Shown one piece after another: positions 42,223 through 51,240 of a stretch of DNA of 64,000 bases. Numbering within the stretch: position 1 is the stretch's first letter; every line of letters starts with the position of its first letter. The translations under genes and the position numbers were made by a program. Under the pieces are notes generated by a model, which was given only the letters and a program-made list of their open reading frames with translations, ran no database searches and was not told the origin of the DNA. The stretch lies in contig URBG01000002.1 in the NCBI GenBank assembly GCA_900546055.1, positions 17,021 through 81,020 of the forward strand, in the 5' to 3' direction. The DNA comes from an uncultured Mycoplasmatota bacterium (GTDB taxonomy: Bacteria > Bacillota_I > Bacilli_A > RF39 > UBA660).

Positions 42223-43070
42223 TAGCTATCTTTCCTTTTCAATACAGAAACATAATCAATATTATTAAAGTCAACTGAAGCCTTAACTAAAGCGACCTTT
42301 GATAAATCAAAGTTATCTGTTGTCACCTTTGTTACGTGACCAACTAATAAACCACTAGGAAAAGTATCACCCATTCCAGTTGTTACAACATCGGCACCTT
42401 TTGGAATATCAATATTTTCACTAATACCTTCAACAGTATAAGTATTGTTCTTTGAACTGTATTTTGAAATAAGTCCGTAAACATAACTATCTTTAACCTT
42501 TATTTTAACACTTATTTTATCACTCATATTTTCATTAGCTAACAATTTAACCGTACTTACATGATTACTAACTGTTGAGACTTTTCCAATTAAACCATCA
42601 TTATTGATAACTGCCATATTTTTCTTAATTCCATCAACCTTACCTTTATCAATTGTAACTTCGTCATACCAATAATCAATATTACGATTAATAACCGTTG
42701 CATTTTTGTAAACCTTATCACTTAATACTGTATTCAAATCTAGCGTCTTTTTAAGTTTACTAACTTCATCTTTTAAATTATCATTAGCTGCAACTACACT
42801 ATCCATTTGTTCTTCTTTAGATTTAAGTTCCTTATATTTCTCATATATGTCATTTTTTTCATGGCCCTCTCTAATTTTATCTTTAATAAAATTAACCGGC
42901 GTTGAAATAACATTGATAACAAATGTACCACTATCTTTAACAATTTTCTCGACAGGATTTAAATTACGATCCTTTTTTAAAGCAACTGAAAGCACCACCA
43001 GCAATATTGCTATGGCGACTATAATAATAATCAATAAGTATCGTTTTTCAAATTCCTTTTTCTTGTACAT
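42222..43070 (-). CDS. mreC: Rod-shape protein MreC
   Basis: A 282-residue bitopic protein: membrane helix (about 10-32), a coiled coil (about 65-108), and the two beta-barrel domains of MreC with KVDGIKKNMAVINNDGLIGKVSTVSNHVSTVKLL and the later GADVVTTGMGDTFPSGLLVGHVTKV. It organises the elongation machinery outside the cell. AGGTGAT precedes the ATG at 43070; GTG at 43079 lies in that site. Follows radC by 47 bases. Confidence 0.93.
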   Translation of the reverse strand: MYKKKEFEKRYLLIIIIVAIAILLVVLSVALKKDRNLNPVEKIVKDSGTFVINVISTPVNFIKDKIREGHEKNDIYEKYKELKSKEEQMDSVVAANDNLKDEVSKLKKTLDLNTVLSDKVYKNATVINRNIDYWYDEVTIDKGKVDGIKKNMAVINNDGLIGKVSTVSNHVSTVKLLANENMSDKISVKIKVKDSYVYGLISKYSSKNNTYTVEGISENIDIPKGADVVTTGMGDTFPSGLLVGHVTKVTTDNFDLSKVALVKASVDFNNIDYVSVLKRKDS

Positions 43071-43117
43071 TTTTATCACCTATATAAAATTATAATATAT
43101 TTTAGGAGAAAAACCAA

Positions 43118-43798
43118 CTAAATTTTACCATTTTCTAAAAAACTATAGTATTTGTTTTCTCCAATAATAACATGGTCAACTAACTTAATTCCCATTAGTA
43201 TCCCAATTTGATTTAACCTTTGTGTTACATTAATATCTTCAATACTCGGTCTCACATCACCACTGGGATGATTGTGCACACAAATTACCGCTGTCGCATT
43301 AAGTAAATAAGCTTCTTTAAATATATCCCTTGGATGAACCATACTATGATTAACTGTTCCAACAAATAATAGCTTTTCTTTCAAAACCTTTTTACCAGAA
43401 TCGAGATACAAACAGTAAAAATTTTCCTGCGATGAACTAACAATACTTTTATAGTATTCATATACCACCTCAGGCGATTTTATCTTTACATCAATAATCT
43501 TATCCTGTTTAACACTAACTCTTCGGCTAAGCTCAATTGTCGCTAAAATAAGGCAAGCTTTTGCTGCCCCAATTCCTTTAATATTTATGAGTTCATGATA
43601 AGTAATATGTTTTAAATTTTGAATATGACCAATTTCTTTTAATAGTTTAGACGCTAATACTTTAGCCGACATATCCTTTGTCCCCGTTTTTAAAACTATT
43701 GACAATAACTCTTCATCACTTAAACTACTAACCCCTTTATTAATTAATCTTTCCCTCGGCCTTTCATTAATAGGCAACTCCTTAATTCCGATATTCAT
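43118..43798 (-). CDS. radC: RadC/DUF2466 JAB-domain protein
   Basis: A 226-residue protein with a helix-hairpin-helix (LINIKGIGAAKACLILATIEL) and the JAMM/MPN+ metal motif VHNHPSGDVRPSIED. Its earlier link to recombination repair is doubtful; the biochemical role is unknown. Its start overlaps the 3' end of the SPOR-type gene by 17 bases. Its place before mreCD is conserved in Bacillus. Confidence 0.94.
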   Translation of the reverse strand: MNIGIKELPINERPRERLINKGVSSLSDEELLSIVLKTGTKDMSAKVLASKLLKEIGHIQNLKHITYHELINIKGIGAAKACLILATIELSRRVSVKQDKIIDVKIKSPEVVYEYYKSIVSSSQENFYCLYLDSGKKVLKEKLLFVGTVNHSMVHPRDIFKEAYLLNATAVICVHNHPSGDVRPSIEDINVTQRLNQIGILMGIKLVDHVIIGENKYYSFLENGKI

Positions 43799-44246
43799 CG
43801 TTAACCATCTCCTCGTACTTTGCTAAAACCTGATTACAAATAGCATTTATAGTTCCTCCATCTTTAGTTTTAGAAAGTAAATCGTCATACTGACCTAAAA
43901 CTGTTAAAAATCCGGCATTATCTGTAATCTTTTCCTTTATATATGTATCATACCCTTTTTCTTTGTAATATCCTTGTATTTTCTCTGCATTTTTTTTATT
44001 TGTTGAAATTCCTATATAAGTATAGTACATATTATCTTCGACATTGTAGATGTAATGTTCAAATTCTCCCATGTTATCTTGCATGTTTTCTTTACTCGAA
44101 TATACTCCTCTTTGAACATAATAAATGGTTTCTGCATTCTTAGAAACAGTAATTCCTTCAGCATGATCGTACCCACTAATCAAAAAATAGGCCATTAAAG
44201 TTCCTATAATTAAACTTGCCACTACTGGAAAAAGATATTTTTTCAT
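43782..44246 (-). CDS. SpoIIB-like SPOR-domain membrane protein
   Basis: A 154-residue protein with an N-terminal membrane helix (about 5-24) and an extracellular part containing IYYVQRGVYSSKENM and GISTNKKNAEKIQGYYKEKGYDTYI, the repeated beta-alpha pattern of SPOR (sporulation-related repeat) domains that bind denuded peptidoglycan. In B. subtilis spoIIB lies two genes upstream of radC, which supports SpoIIB-like identity. SpoIIB helps complete septal peptidoglycan breakdown during engulfment. Confidence 0.7.
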   Translation of the reverse strand: MKKYLFPVVASLIIGTLMAYFLISGYDHAEGITVSKNAETIYYVQRGVYSSKENMQDNMGEFEHYIYNVEDNMYYTYIGISTNKKNAEKIQGYYKEKGYDTYIKEKITDNAGFLTVLGQYDDLLSKTKDGGTINAICNQVLAKYEEMVNDEYRN

Positions 44247-44319
44247 ACTATCACCTAAACTCCATTGTACATGTTAGTTAAGTTGTTATTTTGTCGAAAA
44301 AACTAGATATTTAATAATT

Positions 44320-44352
44320 AAAAAACTTAGTTCAATTAATAAACTAAGTTTC
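44320..44352 (-). terminator. Terminator of the DEAD-box helicase gene
   Basis: Nine-base-pair stem AACTTAGTT/AACTAAGTT followed by TTTT. Confidence 0.75.
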
Positions 44353-44356
44353 AATT

Positions 44357-45928
44357 TTATCTTCCTCTATTGGCAATTTCTACATTAATTTTACGACCAC
44401 GAAATTTTTTGTTAGTTAAACCTTTTTTTAATTTATCTATCACTTTATTATCGACATCTAAAAAAGTAAACTTATTTAAAATTTCAATATTACTAAAGTT
44501 TTCTTTAGCAATATTTGTTTCTTTTTTTAGTAAATCTAATAAACTTCCATTTTTAAGTTTATCCATTTTCCCAATCGTTAAAAACACTCTTGTTTTGTCT
44601 TTCGAAGTTAAGTTTTTCTGTTTTGTTTTAACTGTTACGTCAACACTAAAATCAGCCCCTATTTCTCGGTCAAAAGTTATTTTTAATAATCCTGAAGCCA
44701 ATTTTATTAATTCGTCTTTTTCCATATCCCTTATATAGCTAAGGCATTGTTCATCTCTCACCGCTAAAGCCTCAGTTTTAATTTGCTCATACTTATTTGC
44801 GTAAACTTCAGCAGAAGTTGGTAAATCTTTTTTTGTAACCTGACATTTAGCGACTTTTTCGACATCCTGCAAGAATCTAACTTCTTTTGGATTAACTAAA
44901 GAAACAGATAATCCTGAATTACCAGCTCTCCCCGTTCTCCCAATTCGGTGAATATAAGATTCAATATCTTGCGGTAAATTATAATTAATTACCACATCGA
45001 TATCATCAACATGAATTCCCCTTGCAGCAACATCAGTTGCGATTAAATAATTAAATGATCCATCTTTAAAACGTTTTAAAGTCTGACTACGCATGCTTTG
45101 AGAAATATCCCCATGCATAACCTCAACACTATAGCCACGTCCTTGCATCTCACCTAATAATTCATCACATTCTTTTTTAGTTTGGCAAAAAATAATTCCT
45201 AGTTTAAAATTATTAGCGTCCAAAACACGGTACATTGCCTCTCCCCTAGTTCTATTATTTACTAAATAATAATTTTGCTCAACATTAATTGAAGTTCGGC
45301 TATTTTCTTTAATTTCAATAAATTTATAATCTTTCTTCATATAACGTGAAGCTAAACGTTCTATTGGCTTTGGCATTGTTGCAGAGAATAATAATACTTG
45401 TTTCTCTTCACTAGTTTGTTTGAAAATGCACTCAATATCATCAATAAATCCCATATTAAGCATCTCATCAGCCTCGTCTAAAATAAAATAATCTAAATTA
45501 TCCAATTTTAAAGTTTTACGCTTTAAAAGATCCATAATTCTTCCTGGCGTCCCGACTACTACTTGAACACCTTTTTTCAAAGCGCTCATTTGTTTTTCAA
45601 TACTAAATCCGCCATATACTGCCAAGACATTTAATTTATTAAATTTACTAAGTTTATTAAATTCCTCACTTACTTGAACAGCTAACTCTCTAGTTGGCGC
45701 TAAAACTAAAACCTGAACACTTTTGTTTTCTGGATCAATTTTTGATAAAACACTAGCAGCAAACGCCATTGTCTTACCCGTTCCGGTCTGAGCTTTCCCG
45801 ATTACATCATTTCCTTCCATAATTAATGGAATAATTTCTTCTTGAATTTTACTAGGTAATTCATAACCTAAAGCATCTACTGCTTTAAGGACTTCTTCCT
45901 TGAGCCCCAATTCTTTAAATTTTTTCAT
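44357..45928 (-). CDS. DEAD-box RNA helicase with DbpA RNA-binding domain
   Basis: A 523-residue helicase. It has the Q motif (FKELGLKEEVLKAVDALGYELPSKIQ), motif I AQTGTGKT, DEAD (YFILDEADEML), SAT and HRIGRTGRAG. The C-terminal segment (about 440-523, VFLTIGKMDKL .. RKINVEIANRGR) is the DbpA/CsdA-type RNA-binding domain, which in DbpA recognises 23S rRNA. Roles in ribosome assembly and RNA turnover are inferred; CshA-like enzymes are the nearest functional class. Length and motifs are complete. AGAAT/GAAGAA spacing upstream is unremarkable. Confidence 0.92.
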   Translation of the reverse strand: MKKFKELGLKEEVLKAVDALGYELPSKIQEEIIPLIMEGNDVIGKAQTGTGKTMAFAASVLSKIDPENKSVQVLVLAPTRELAVQVSEEFNKLSKFNKLNVLAVYGGFSIEKQMSALKKGVQVVVGTPGRIMDLLKRKTLKLDNLDYFILDEADEMLNMGFIDDIECIFKQTSEEKQVLLFSATMPKPIERLASRYMKKDYKFIEIKENSRTSINVEQNYYLVNNRTRGEAMYRVLDANNFKLGIIFCQTKKECDELLGEMQGRGYSVEVMHGDISQSMRSQTLKRFKDGSFNYLIATDVAARGIHVDDIDVVINYNLPQDIESYIHRIGRTGRAGNSGLSVSLVNPKEVRFLQDVEKVAKCQVTKKDLPTSAEVYANKYEQIKTEALAVRDEQCLSYIRDMEKDELIKLASGLLKITFDREIGADFSVDVTVKTKQKNLTSKDKTRVFLTIGKMDKLKNGSLLDLLKKETNIAKENFSNIEILNKFTFLDVDNKVIDKLKKGLTNKKFRGRKINVEIANRGR

Positions 45929-45994
45929 GTATTCTTCTTTCTAACAAGGTTTAAAACCTGACAACTAACTATAACACATATTTATGAAAAGCGC

Positions 45995-46024
45995 AAATAA
46001 AAAGAATAGATTATTCTATTCTTT
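45995..46024 (-). terminator. Terminator of the ftsA-ftsZ operon
   Basis: Stem AAAGAATAGA/TCTATTCTTT with an ATAA loop, then a T-rich tail. Confidence 0.8.
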
Positions 46025-47084
46025 AAAAATTTCTCTTTCTAAGGAATGCTGGAATAACAGTATCATCACTATCATCATCATCTAATAAAACATCGATAGT
46101 CTCTTCTTTACTTGCGTGAGAAGGAACCTCTTTGTTCTTATCATCAAATCCAGTTGCAATTACTGTAACAATAATTTCGTCTGTGAAATTTTCATTAATA
46201 ACTGCACCAAAGATTGTATTAATATCAGTATTAGCTGATTTTCTAATTGCTTCCACTGCCTCTTCAACTTCAAATAAAGTTAAGTTTGGACCACCAGTTA
46301 CATTGATAATCGCATCAGTAGCACCATCGATACTAGTTTCAAGAAGTGGACTCAATACTGCTTGATTAGCCGCTTCTACTGCTCTATCTTCTCCAACTCC
46401 CGCACCGATTCCGATTAAAGCATCACCACGTTTTTCCATTACCGCTCTAACGTCTGCAAAGTCTAGGTTGATTAATCCAGCTACCGCAATTAAATCTGAA
46501 ATAGATTGAACACCACGTCTTAATACATTATCAACTTCCTTGAATGAATCTAATAAAGGTGTTGATTTGTCAATAATTTCTCTTAATCTATCGTTAGGAA
46601 CAACGATTAAAGTATCAACATGTTTCTTTAATTCTTTAATTCCTTCTAAAGCTTGTTCCATACGCTTTTTACCTTCAAATGAGAATGGTTTTGTTACGAT
46701 ACCAACAGTTAATGCTCCTTGACTCTGTGCGATATCAGCTACAACTGGAGCAGCCCCTGTTCCAGTTCCACCACCCATTCCGCAGGTAATAAATACCATA
46801 TCAGCATCTTTTAATGATTCTTCAATTTCATTTTTTGACTCTAAAGCCGCTTCCTTACCAATTTGTGGATTGGCACCAGCGCCAAGTCCATTAGTTAATT
46901 GTTCACCCATCTGAATTTTCTTTTCAGCAAGTGAATTATTTAAAACTTGTGAATCGGTATTAGCTACAATAAACTCTACTGCTTGTACCCCTGATTCTAT
47001 CATACGATTAACAGCGTTATTACCGCCACCGCCGATTCCTATAACCTTAATTTTCGCTAATTGATCCATTTCTAATCCAAACAT
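46023..47084 (-). CDS. ftsZ: Cell division protein FtsZ
   Basis: The tubulin-like GTPase that forms the Z-ring, 353 residues. Visible features are [13 protein letters not shown], the tubulin signature [13 protein letters not shown], the T7 loop [11 protein letters not shown], a short acidic linker and the conserved C-terminal peptide [10 protein letters not shown] that docks FtsA and other partners. Complete and typical. AGGAGG precedes the start. It follows ftsA by 11 bases. Confidence 0.98.
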   Translation of the reverse strand: MFGLEMDQLAKIKVIGIGGGGNNAVNRMIESGVQAVEFIVANTDSQVLNNSLAEKKIQMGEQLTNGLGAGANPQIGKEAALESKNEIEESLKDADMVFITCGMGGGTGTGAAPVVADIAQSQGALTVGIVTKPFSFEGKKRMEQALEGIKELKKHVDTLIVVPNDRLREIIDKSTPLLDSFKEVDNVLRRGVQSISDLIAVAGLINLDFADVRAVMEKRGDALIGIGAGVGEDRAVEAANQAVLSPLLETSIDGATDAIINVTGGPNLTLFEVEEAVEAIRKSANTDINTIFGAVINENFTDEIIVTVIATGFDDKNKEVPSHASKEETIDVLLDDDDSDDTVIPAFLRKRNF

Positions 47085-47095
47085 TAAATTTCCTC

Positions 47096-48337
47096 CTATT
47101 CGCCGAAAAAGTATCCAAATACTTTACCCAGCATTGTTTCATTTGACGTATTTATGAAATGCTTATCCGGTGATGAAAGAATTTCCATGTCACTTTTACT
47201 AAGCATTGTATAATCTTGCCCCTTTAACTTTAGTGTACTTATAAAATAAATAATATTTCCTAAAGCTGTACTATATTTATTATTTCTAACACCAACCAAT
47301 TTAATTTTGCCAACATATGCATTTGAACCAAGTGCGTCATGTACTGTGTATTCAAAATTTAGTGCATTGCTAACGCCACCAGTTACTATTATATACTTAA
47401 TTGGCCTATTTGTTAAGAGGTTAATTTCATTTTTTGCTAAAGATAGTATTTCTTGAACTCTACACATAACCACTTCTGAAACTTCTAATTGATTAATTTT
47501 AACTTTTTGACCATTTAAATTAGTCGTTTCATAAACATCGTTCACATTCGCATTTTGTCTATTTGCGAAAGCAAATTTTTCTTTTACTTTCTTAGCTTCA
47601 ACTGTATTAATTTTATACATATAAGCAATATCATTATCGATATCTTTTCCACCCATACCTACAATTTTTGTATTTACAGGTATTCCTTTATTATACAAAC
47701 TTACCGTTGTAACCTCACTGCCAACATTAATAACAGCGCCTATATCATTATCAATCTCTTTATTTCTAAAGCTATTAATATCACCAATACTGCCAACTGA
47801 AATATCGACTATTTCAATTCCCAAACTTTCCAGTATACTTGCCACTGAATAAACGTTTTTCTTTGGCGTCATTACCATCATCGCGCGCCCCATCAGTTTA
47901 TCCCCTGGGAAGTCTTTTGGATCCTTCATAACTGTTTTATCATTAATTTTAAAATCAATTGGAATAACTGTTACAAATTCATTATTAGGATTTAAAGCCT
48001 GCTTAATTCCTATTTTATAAGCATTATTCATATCCTTACTTGTAATCGTATCACCAATAACAGTAGTTTCACCTTTAATAATTTTATATTCTGCTTGGTA
48101 ACTAGGTACTGAAGCAATAACCTTTTTAATTTCTATTCCGAGCATATCTTCTACATCTTTAAAAGCTTCGGCAATTGAAGCTTGGGCCTCTTTAGGATCA
48201 ACAATTAAACCTTTTTTTATTCCCCTAGCCGGCGAAGAAGTTGCCGCTAGCAGATTTAAATGGTTCTTGTATAGCTCACAAACCACAATTTTGATAGTAT
48301 CGCTGCCAATGTCAATGCTTGAGTATACGTGCTCCAT
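47096..48337 (-). CDS. ftsA: Cell division protein FtsA
   Basis: The actin-like protein that tethers FtsZ to the membrane, 413 residues. [14 protein letters not shown] is the phosphate-1 motif, [14 protein letters not shown] the adenosine motif, and the C-terminus [11 protein letters not shown] is the amphipathic membrane helix. The ATG at 48337 has AGGAG nine bases upstream; ATGs at 48343 and 48346 are too close to it. A consensus promoter lies just upstream. Confidence 0.96.
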   Translation of the reverse strand: MEHVYSSIDIGSDTIKIVVCELYKNHLNLLAATSSPARGIKKGLIVDPKEAQASIAEAFKDVEDMLGIEIKKVIASVPSYQAEYKIIKGETTVIGDTITSKDMNNAYKIGIKQALNPNNEFVTVIPIDFKINDKTVMKDPKDFPGDKLMGRAMMVMTPKKNVYSVASILESLGIEIVDISVGSIGDINSFRNKEIDNDIGAVINVGSEVTTVSLYNKGIPVNTKIVGMGGKDIDNDIAYMYKINTVEAKKVKEKFAFANRQNANVNDVYETTNLNGQKVKINQLEVSEVVMCRVQEILSLAKNEINLLTNRPIKYIIVTGGVSNALNFEYTVHDALGSNAYVGKIKLVGVRNNKYSTALGNIIYFISTLKLKGQDYTMLSKSDMEILSSPDKHFINTSNETMLGKVFGYFFGE

Positions 48338-48365
48338 TACCATCATCTCCTACAGTATTATCATA

Positions 48366-48393
48366 ATTATACTATATTTTTTCTAAAATGCAA
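48366..48393 (-). promoter_or_regulatory. Promoter of the ftsA-ftsZ operon
   Basis: Minus-strand TTGCAT (48388-48393), 16-base spacer, perfect TATAAT (48366-48371). The rest of 48394-48518 is very A-rich and shows no other signal. Confidence 0.7.
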
Positions 48394-48518
48394 AGTAAAT
48401 GTCAAAAAAAGTTCAAAAAATCCTTTAAAAATAAGCCAAAGAAAAAAGCAATATAAAAATACTTTAGTTTTTTAAATCATTAAATAATAATTACTAATAA
48501 TCTAAATTATAAAATACA

Positions 48519-48541
48519 ACAAAAAAGAGCAAAAAGCTCTT
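48519..48541 (-). terminator. Terminator of the murG-murB-ftsQ operon
   Basis: Stem AAGAGC/GCTCTT with a TTTTT loop and T-tail, overlapping the ftsQ stop. Confidence 0.75.
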
Positions 48542-49214
48542 ACTCAATAACTTTAAAATATTCTCCAGAATCTAAATATAATATACCTTTTTTATTATTA
48601 AATTCTTTAATAATATCTAAATAATGGTTTATTTTATTAAACTTATTCAAAGTTAAATAAACATAATTACCATCACTCATTGTTAATAAAAATCTTTCTT
48701 CATCAACTTCATTTGGATCATATTTAATTTCTGAAATTCTTTTAACAATTGAATAATCAGTATTATTCATCTCTTTAATAAATTCAGAATATATTTTGTT
48801 TGGTACATAGTTAACTAAAGTTGGTACCGGAAAATTATCAGTTGTTTCAGTTTTATCTGCTAAAACCGTTTTTTGATTAGGAACATAATAAAATAAAGGT
48901 AAATTTTCCTCAATATCGATTTCAACATTAGTAATCCAATTCTTTTTTACGGTTGCCTTTTTGATGTAAGGATCTTTCTCGAGTTTACTGCTAATCATCC
49001 CCGATAAGTTTTGCATACTGCTTGGATACTCTTCGAGATTAGCAAGTTTAATAATTTGCCAGTCTGTATATAAAGTATTTCCTTTAACAACAATACTTGT
49101 AATTTTTAAATTATAAACATACATAACCCCTAAAGCTGCTATTAACACTATAACTAAAAACACTAAAACGTTCTTTGCCTTTACCTTTTTTTTCTTGACC
49201 TTCTTTTTAGCCAT
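48540..49214 (-). CDS. ftsQ: Cell division protein FtsQ/DivIB
   Basis: A 224-residue bitopic protein: a very basic N-terminus (KKKVKKKKVKAK), one helix (about 15-30), a POTRA domain (about 35-105, ITSIVVKGNTLYTDWQIIKLANL) and a beta domain. It is shorter than B. subtilis DivIB and lacks a gamma tail. It joins the divisome as a regulator of septal wall synthesis. It follows murB by 13 bases. Confidence 0.88.
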   Translation of the reverse strand: MAKKKVKKKKVKAKNVLVFLVIVLIAALGVMYVYNLKITSIVVKGNTLYTDWQIIKLANLEEYPSSMQNLSGMISSKLEKDPYIKKATVKKNWITNVEIDIEENLPLFYYVPNQKTVLADKTETTDNFPVPTLVNYVPNKIYSEFIKEMNNTDYSIVKRISEIKYDPNEVDEERFLLTMSDGNYVYLTLNKFNKINHYLDIIKEFNNKKGILYLDSGEYFKVIE

Positions 49215-49227
49215 GCCCTATCACCTT

Positions 49228-50097
49228 TTATTCTATGAATTCTTGTTCGACTATCAGCTTAATTCCATACACTTCTTTAACTTTGTTTTGAATTTCTATA
49301 ATTAGCTTTTTTACATCTTTACCGCTAGCATTCCCCACATTAACAATAAAATTAGCATGTTTTTCACTAACCATTGCATCCCCGACTTTTTTACCTTTAA
49401 ATCCTAGTTCTTCAATTAACCTTCCAGCATAATCACCTTCAGGATTACGAAATACACTTCCTGCTGAAGGAAATTCAAGAGGTTGAGATTTTAAACGTCT
49501 TTCCTTGCGTTCTTTGATTAACTTTAAAATTTCATCTTTATCTCCAGGTCGTAATTCTAACATTGCTGAAACACAAATATATTTTTTTTCTTTAAGCAAA
49601 CTAGTTCGGTAACCAAAATTAAGCTCTTTATTAGTTATTTTTTTTAATTCTAAATTGTCATCGATAACAGTAATTTCTTTAACAATTTCACTCATATCAG
49701 ACTTATAAGCTCCAGCATTCATATAAATAGCTCCACCGACGGTTGCCGGAATACCAGAAGCAAACTCTAAGCCGCTAAGACCTAATTTAGCCGTCTTAAT
49801 TGACAGTTTCATTAAATTATATCCTGCTCCAACCGTTACCAGATTACCATCAATCTTTAATTCATTTAATTTATCTAACTTAATTACTACACCATCATAG
49901 TCTTTTATAAAAACTAAGTTAGAGCCAAAGCCAGCAACCATATATTTAATTTGGTTTATTTTTAAATACTCCAGTAATTTTAACAACTGGCAAATAGAAT
50001 CTGGAAAAATTATCTTTTTAATTGTACCAGATAACTTATAAGTTGTGTAGTTCTTAATTAACGCATTATCTATTTCTAACCCAAATTGCCCGTTCAT
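49228..50097 (-). CDS. murB: UDP-N-acetylenolpyruvoylglucosamine reductase
   Basis: FAD enzyme of the second committed step of peptidoglycan synthesis, 289 residues. It has the FAD-binding FGSNLVFIKDYDG, GIPATVGGAIYMNAG and the catalytic SAGSVFRNPEGDYAGRLIEELG with a C-terminal Glu (VEQEFIE). The type II (short) form is typical of Bacillota. Its start overlaps the murG stop by four bases (ATGA). Confidence 0.96.
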   Translation of the reverse strand: MNGQFGLEIDNALIKNYTTYKLSGTIKKIIFPDSICQLLKLLEYLKINQIKYMVAGFGSNLVFIKDYDGVVIKLDKLNELKIDGNLVTVGAGYNLMKLSIKTAKLGLSGLEFASGIPATVGGAIYMNAGAYKSDMSEIVKEITVIDDNLELKKITNKELNFGYRTSLLKEKKYICVSAMLELRPGDKDEILKLIKERKERRLKSQPLEFPSAGSVFRNPEGDYAGRLIEELGFKGKKVGDAMVSEKHANFIVNVGNASGKDVKKLIIEIQNKVKEVYGIKLIVEQEFIE

Positions 50098-51170
50098 TTT
50101 ATTATCTCTCTTAATTTATTATAAATAAGTAAAGCACTATCTGGAACCTTCAATGTTTTAAGGTTTTCTTTCATTTTCCTTAAACATTTATCATCATCGA
50201 TAACCTCGTCAATTTTTTGAATCAGAATATCACCATCTAAATCTTTTTCCTCAATCATTAAAGCTGCTTCATTATTTATCAAATCTAACGCATTTATATA
50301 TTGATGATTATTCGCAACAAACGGAGATGGTATTAAAATAGTTGGTACTTCTAAAGCAATGATTTCACTTAAAGTTGAAGCTCCAGCTCTTGACACCATT
50401 AAGTCAGTACGCTTCATAACTTTCGTTAATCCCTCATAAAATGGTATAACTTTAACATTACTAGGAATTTCGTTTTTAATAAATTCCTCATAGTTAGCTT
50501 TACCTGTAACAATTAAAACTTCATATTTTTTATTTTTAAATTTGTTAAGCTCTTTTATCAAATAACGATTCATCGAAGACGAACCTAAAGAACCCATTGC
50601 GATCAAAACCAATTTCTTAGCAGCAGAAAGTCCAAGTTCCATTTTTGTAACAGCCTTCACATTAACTGCATTTTCACTGCATGGATTTCCTGATAAAAAT
50701 GTTTTTTCTTTTGGCAAGTATTCCATAGATGAAGCAAAAGAAACCCCAATTGCATCACAGTATTTAGCCAAATACCGATTAGCCTTTCCTGGAATACTAT
50801 TTTGTTCATGAATAAATGTTTTATAACCTAATTTTTTTGCACTTATAATTACAGGAACTGTTACGTAACCGCCAACGCCAATAACAACGTCAGGGTTAAA
50901 TTCCTTAATCATTTTCTTGCATTCTTTAAAACCTTTAAAAATACAAGAAATGGTTTTAAAATTTTTCATCAAATGTTTTTTATTAAAACCATACATTTCG
51001 ATCGATTTAAAAGGAATACCTCGAGCGGGAACAATATCCTTTTCCATTCGGTTATGGGTTCCGATATATAAAAATTCACTATCAGGTTCCTGTTCCTTAA
51101 TCTTATCGATAATAGCTAACGCCGGATAAATATGTCCACCAGTTCCTCCAGCACTTACGACTACTCTCAT
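50094..51170 (-). CDS. murG: MurG GlcNAc transferase
   Basis: Adds GlcNAc to lipid I on the inner face of the membrane, giving lipid II. The 358-residue protein has GGTGGHIYPALAI near the start, HEQNSIPGKANR, and the nucleotide-sugar loop SRAGASTLSEIIALEVPTILIPSP. A typical GT28 enzyme. It leads the murG-murB-ftsQ operon. Confidence 0.97.
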   Translation of the reverse strand: MRVVVSAGGTGGHIYPALAIIDKIKEQEPDSEFLYIGTHNRMEKDIVPARGIPFKSIEMYGFNKKHLMKNFKTISCIFKGFKECKKMIKEFNPDVVIGVGGYVTVPVIISAKKLGYKTFIHEQNSIPGKANRYLAKYCDAIGVSFASSMEYLPKEKTFLSGNPCSENAVNVKAVTKMELGLSAAKKLVLIAMGSLGSSSMNRYLIKELNKFKNKKYEVLIVTGKANYEEFIKNEIPSNVKVIPFYEGLTKVMKRTDLMVSRAGASTLSEIIALEVPTILIPSPFVANNHQYINALDLINNEAALMIEEKDLDGDILIQKIDEVIDDDKCLRKMKENLKTLKVPDSALLIYNKLREIIK

Positions 51171-51240
51171 GTAATCACATCCTTATTTCCATTATACCAT
51201 AATTATATTCTCGCTTAAAGTTTTTTAGAAGGTCTTTACA

